Below are positions 32,766-36,075 of a DNA stretch of 36,075 nt, piece after piece. Each line of letters begins with the position of its first letter. Position 1 is the stretch's first letter. Origin of the DNA: JBBIPZ01 sp037442505 [NCBI: Deltaproteobacteria bacterium] (GTDB taxonomy: Bacteria > CALINM01); the NCBI GenBank assembly GCA_037442505.1, contig JBBIPZ010000022.1, positions 1-36,075 on the forward strand, given 5' to 3'. A model generated the notes under the pieces. The model was not told the DNA's origin and searched no databases. It saw only the letters and a program-made list of their open reading frames with translations. The position numbers and the translations under genes were made by a program.

Positions 32766-35511
32766 AGTTGTAAACCCTGAGGAGAATATATTTGGGTATC
32801 TGTATCAAAAGCTATTGAAGGAGGGGGTAGATTTTTCGCAAAACCTGATAGTCTTTCCCGGTAAAAGACCTAAATATTTTTTACTTAACGAAATATCAAA
32901 ACAAATAAAAAAATCTTTTGTGCCACCTGCAATACTCTCTATGGATGAATTTATAGACTTTTGCTATGAAAGGGAGTTAGGGCTGAGTCATAAAAAAATT
33001 GATGCGCTATCAGCATGCAAAATCATGAAAGAGCTGGTCTCAAATAATGATTTGTATAAATCACACTTAAAGTCGTTCAATACTTTTTTGTCGCTCGGTT
33101 TTAAACTTTTTTCTATATTTGAAGAGTTGCTTATAGAAAATGTTTCAGCTAATAAATTGAAAAACGAAGACTTCAACATCGACGCAACATATACTATAAC
33201 TAACCTCAAAAGACTCTCAACAATATATGAACATTTTTACCAAAATCTTGAAAACAGCAATCTGTCCACACGTTCAGTAAGATATAAAAAAGTTTCTGAA
33301 AGCAAACTAAACTTAAGCGATTACAGAAAGATAGTGTTTGCAGGCTTTTTTGGATTAACCACATGTGAAAGAGCTATTTTTAATTCATTGATGAATGACG
33401 AAAGAGTATCTTTTATATTTCAGGGAGAAACTGCCAAAGAGTATGCCTTAAACAAAACATATAAGCCAGCTTCAAATTATTACGATAACATTGAGATTTT
33501 TGAATGCCCTGATACACACTCACAAGTATTTAAGGCTGCAGAAATGTTAAATAATGCGACAAAAAAATGCAACGAAACTTTCTTAATCATATTGCCATCA
33601 TCTACCACATTAATTCCCCTTATAAATGCACTTAAATTTGACTTTGAAAGTTATAACATTTCTCTGGGATATCCCTTAAAACGCACACCAATATTTTCGT
33701 TTATAAATCATCTTTTCAGCTTAATTTCATCTAAAAAAGACAATTACTTTGATGCGATAAGATATCTGAACTTTGTCTTGCATCCATACACAAAAAACAT
33801 AACTCTAAACCTACATGCAGAAGACACAAGAATCCTTTTTCATACAATAGAAGAACATTTAAATCAAAATAAATTAAAGACGCTCATAAAAATTAGTGAA
33901 CTCGAAGATAAACATTTCATTGATAGGATTTCTGAGGTTTTTAATGGTTCCTGTTCAAGCGAACAACTCCTCACTCATATAAAGACAATTCATGAAAATA
34001 CAATTAAACCCTTTGAAAAAATCGAAAACATTAAAGATTTTGCTGTCAAAATAAAACAACTTGTTAACTTCATATACGAACACAGCACTGCAAAAAAACA
34101 TATTTTATTTTTCCCCTATTGCGAGTCGTTAATATCCGCACTAAATGAATTAGAGTGTTCACTTATAGCAGATGAGCGTTTCCAGAACGTAGATGAGTAT
34201 TTTGATTTTTTTAGCAGATTTATTTCGATTTATAATGTTCCTTTTAAAGGCACGCCAATAAAAGACATTCAGGTTCTCGGATTTTTAGAATCAAGAAACC
34301 TAAAATTTGACAACGTTTACATACTCGATTTAAATGAGAGCGTGCTTCCAAACACACAGAAAGAAGAAACTATTCTTCCATATGACGTTAGAATGCGTTT
34401 GGGACTACCTACATATAAAGATAGAGATACTTTGTACGATTATTACCTTAATGGTATTATTGCAGGAGCCAAAAATGTGTCAATTTTTTATATAGAAAAC
34501 GACACAAACGAAAAGAGCCGATTCGTTGAAAAAATTATATGGGAAAAACAAAAAAAAGATAAAAATCTTAAAAAGCAGTATTTTACTCCAATCAGTTATA
34601 AATTTAGTTTATCGCCATATAAACCATGTTCTGTTACAAAAAATGATGATATCAATACTTTATTAAAGAATCTGACATATTCTGCCAGTACATTAGATAC
34701 TTACTACAGCTGTCCTGCAAAGTTTTATTATCAATACATTTTAATGCCATCTAAAGAGGATTCACTTGAAGAAGGACCTGAGAGCAAAGATATTGGCAAC
34801 ATCATTCATAAGATATTGTATGAATACTATACAGATAAAAAGCTGAATTGGGATGAAGAGAAATTTAATAATATATTAGATAGAGAATTTCGTGATAAAT
34901 TTGGTAAAGAATTACGGGGTGAAACATTAATCATCAATTATCAAATAAAAAAAAGAATCGGCGAATTTATTAGAAGTTATTACGAAAAATATCGCGACAG
35001 TGTTGAAATCGTTGAATTAGAGAAGACGTTAGAGACAGAAACAAACATTTCGGAGATAGGAAACATTAAAATTAAAGGCAGAATAGACAGGCTTGAAAAA
35101 AGATATGGAGAACTTTACATCATTGACTATAAGACAGCTGGCCCAGTAGATAAATACAAGGTCAAATGGGAAAAATTTAACATTAACGAAAGAGATAATT
35201 GGAAGAAGTCATTCAAAACAATACAAATGATGTTTTACTACTATTTACTGAAAGCTACTAACCAATCCCCAGCCAATGCAAGCGTTATATTGCTTGGAAC
35301 TAAAATTTCAGACAAACAAGAAATAAAGCTTTTTGCTGGTGGAACTGAAAACGAAGTTATTGAAAAAACGATTAGAGAAGAGATTGAAAACCATATCATT
35401 AAAATTATCGAAACTCTTTTCATGGAAATAATAAAAACATCAACTTTTGAACCCACTAAAGACTTAAAAGAATGTGCAAGATGCACTTACAAAAACATCT
35501 GCTGGAACTAA
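32755..35511 (+). CDS. AddB-type helicase-like nuclease with Fe-S cluster
   Basis: The 918-residue partner of the helicase upstream, with the layout of AddB. The N-terminal helicase-like part lacks an obvious intact Walker A (VFPGKRPKYF is seen), as expected of the inactive motor that binds the Chi-type site. The C-terminal PD-(D/E)xK nuclease has GNIIHKILYEYY, GRIDRL and YIIDYKTA (residues 774-790). An iron-sulfur cluster is suggested by Cys in YYSCPAKFYY near 654 together with CARCTYKNIC at 906-915. It overlaps addA by 11 bp. No ribosome site with strong GGAGG is seen at the ATG, consistent with translational coupling. Confidence 0.88.
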   Translation: MNVEVVNPEENIFGYLYQKLLKEGVDFSQNLIVFPGKRPKYFLLNEISKQIKKSFVPPAILSMDEFIDFCYERELGLSHKKIDALSACKIMKELVSNNDLYKSHLKSFNTFLSLGFKLFSIFEELLIENVSANKLKNEDFNIDATYTITNLKRLSTIYEHFYQNLENSNLSTRSVRYKKVSESKLNLSDYRKIVFAGFFGLTTCERAIFNSLMNDERVSFIFQGETAKEYALNKTYKPASNYYDNIEIFECPDTHSQVFKAAEMLNNATKKCNETFLIILPSSTTLIPLINALKFDFESYNISLGYPLKRTPIFSFINHLFSLISSKKDNYFDAIRYLNFVLHPYTKNITLNLHAEDTRILFHTIEEHLNQNKLKTLIKISELEDKHFIDRISEVFNGSCSSEQLLTHIKTIHENTIKPFEKIENIKDFAVKIKQLVNFIYEHSTAKKHILFFPYCESLISALNELECSLIADERFQNVDEYFDFFSRFISIYNVPFKGTPIKDIQVLGFLESRNLKFDNVYILDLNESVLPNTQKEETILPYDVRMRLGLPTYKDRDTLYDYYLNGIIAGAKNVSIFYIENDTNEKSRFVEKIIWEKQKKDKNLKKQYFTPISYKFSLSPYKPCSVTKNDDINTLLKNLTYSASTLDTYYSCPAKFYYQYILMPSKEDSLEEGPESKDIGNIIHKILYEYYTDKKLNWDEEKFNNILDREFRDKFGKELRGETLIINYQIKKRIGEFIRSYYEKYRDSVEIVELEKTLETETNISEIGNIKIKGRIDRLEKRYGELYIIDYKTAGPVDKYKVKWEKFNINERDNWKKSFKTIQMMFYYYLLKATNQSPANASVILLGTKISDKQEIKLFAGGTENEVIEKTIREEIENHIIKIIETLFMEIIKTSTFEPTKDLKECARCTYKNICWN

Positions 35512-35530
35512 TCCCCACCCCACCCCATAT

Positions 35531-35544
35531 AGGGGACAGGTCCT
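35531..35544 (+). repeat. Dispersed GGGACAGGT motif, copy 7, beside the transposase gene
   Basis: AGGGGACAGGTCCT, in which GGAC and GTCC form a 4-bp palindrome around AG, with CCCC-ATATA-GGGG just before it (35523-35535). It lies 95 bp upstream of the RAYT start. Unlike the other copies it lacks the A-tract, having TATA before the G-run. Confidence 0.8.
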
Positions 35545-35638
35545 TAATCCATTTTTCTCTTGCTTTTCCCTTCAGTTTAGTCCTAAAATGTATTCAGGCA
35601 GTCTAATCAACCAAATTTTCTTCCAAAGGAGGTATCCC

Positions 35639-36075
35639 ATGCCCCGATTAAGGAGAATAAAAGTAGTAGGCGAAGATGCCTATTATCACGTCATCAGCAG
35701 AACCGTTGGCAAGCAGTATTACTTAGGCGAGGTAGAGAAAGAAAAGCTATTCAATTACATCTTCCTCTTTAGCCGACTATACTTTGTCAAAGTGATCGGT
35801 TACTGCATAATGGACAATCACTTTCATCTACTAATAAAGTCAGAGTCAGACAGCAAGTATAGTGACGAAGAGTTGCTAAAGAGGCTATGTGAGTTTTACA
35901 ATCGAGACGGGATGGTATACAAAGACAAGTTAAAAGAGTATAGGAAGAAGCTAAGCGACATATCAGAGTATGTCAAATCAATCAAGCAGAGTTTTTCGCA
36001 GTGGTATAACAGAGTAAACAATCGTAGCGGCTACTTTTGGGGCGATAGGTTCAAGAGTGTGTTAGTGGAGAGTGG
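35639..36075 (+). mobile_element. REP-associated tyrosine transposase (RAYT), 5' part
   Basis: Truncated by the window edge after 145 codons. It belongs to the IS200/IS605-related Y1 transposases that process REP-type sequences without moving a full element. Seen are AYYHVISRTVG (15-25), the HUH metal site MDNHFHLLI with H61 and H63, and the helix IKQSFSQWYNRVNN with Tyr123 as the likely nucleophile, followed by GYFWGDRFKSVLVES. About 50 residues (DEELLKRLCEFYN and onward) separate HUH from the Tyr, as in longer RAYTs. A near-perfect AAAGGAGGT lies 5 nt before the ATG. The base composition is less AT-rich than addAB, a sign of transfer. No flanking inverted repeats are visible. Confidence 0.88.

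Noticed and set aside
1-36075. CRISPR arrays, tRNA or rRNA genes
   Set aside because: No regularly spaced direct repeats and no cloverleaf or ribosomal RNA sequence were seen in the intergenic regions.

Overview
The window is about 36 kb of AT-rich DNA from a Gram-negative bacterium. Outer-membrane multiheme cytochromes, an Aquifex-type aconitase, a GH57 glycosidase, a zinc-type ribosomal protein L28 and an AddAB-type helicase-nuclease together suggest an anaerobic respirer. A member of the Deferribacterota (Deferribacter, Calditerrivibrio or Flexistipes-like) would fit, but that placement is inference from gene content, not from a marker gene.

Layout. (1) 1-1424: a small tandem zinc-finger protein, an unknown 154-residue protein and a gene-poor stretch with decayed-looking sequence. 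(2) 1425-1754: a DUF486 membrane protein. (3) 8124-1741, minus strand: unknown protein, Fe-S flavoprotein, GAF-containing GspE/PilB-type ATPase, hotdog thioesterase, glucose-6-phosphate isomerase and an ABC ATPase, packed like an operon. (4) 9696-8401, minus: a radical SAM protein. (5) 9845-12513, plus: patatin phospholipase, then queD, folE2 and queE, which make the 7-deazaguanine precursor of queuosine. (6) 19530-12489, minus: TPR membrane protein, GH57 enzyme, DUF1015 protein, TrmN6-like methyltransferase, PHP phosphoesterase and a double-HAD phosphatase, behind one good promoter. (7) 19694-21619, plus: aconitase. (8) 28532-21573, minus: outer-membrane porin, periplasmic octaheme cytochrome, dodecaheme lipoprotein cytochrome, nonaheme lipoprotein cytochrome and an MBL-fold hydrolase. 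(9) ridA and rpmB, convergent. (10) 29718-35511, plus: addA and addB. (11) 35639 to the window end: the start of a REP-associated tyrosine transposase (RAYT).

Two things stand out. First, the porin, octaheme and dodecaheme genes have the order and heme counts (8 and 12) of the Geobacter OmbB-OmaB-OmcB porin-cytochrome conduit, which carries electrons through the outer membrane. The two outer-membrane members carry three apparent lesions (an in-frame TAG, a 3' frameshift that hides a normal barrel terminus, and a frameshift after the first heme), while I saw no such lesion elsewhere. This is either decay of extracellular electron transfer or local sequence error. Second, a motif with core GGGACAGGT occurs seven times, always between genes. 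One copy lies about 95 bp before the RAYT gene, so the copies are likely the RAYT's mobile or recognition element. Several copies sit directly upstream of a promoter in the same orientation.

Several transcription-unit heads lack a Shine-Dalgarno and have a -10 box almost touching the start codon, suggesting leaderless or very short-leader transcripts, whereas most genes inside operons have strong GGAGG sites. I saw no tRNA, rRNA or CRISPR array.
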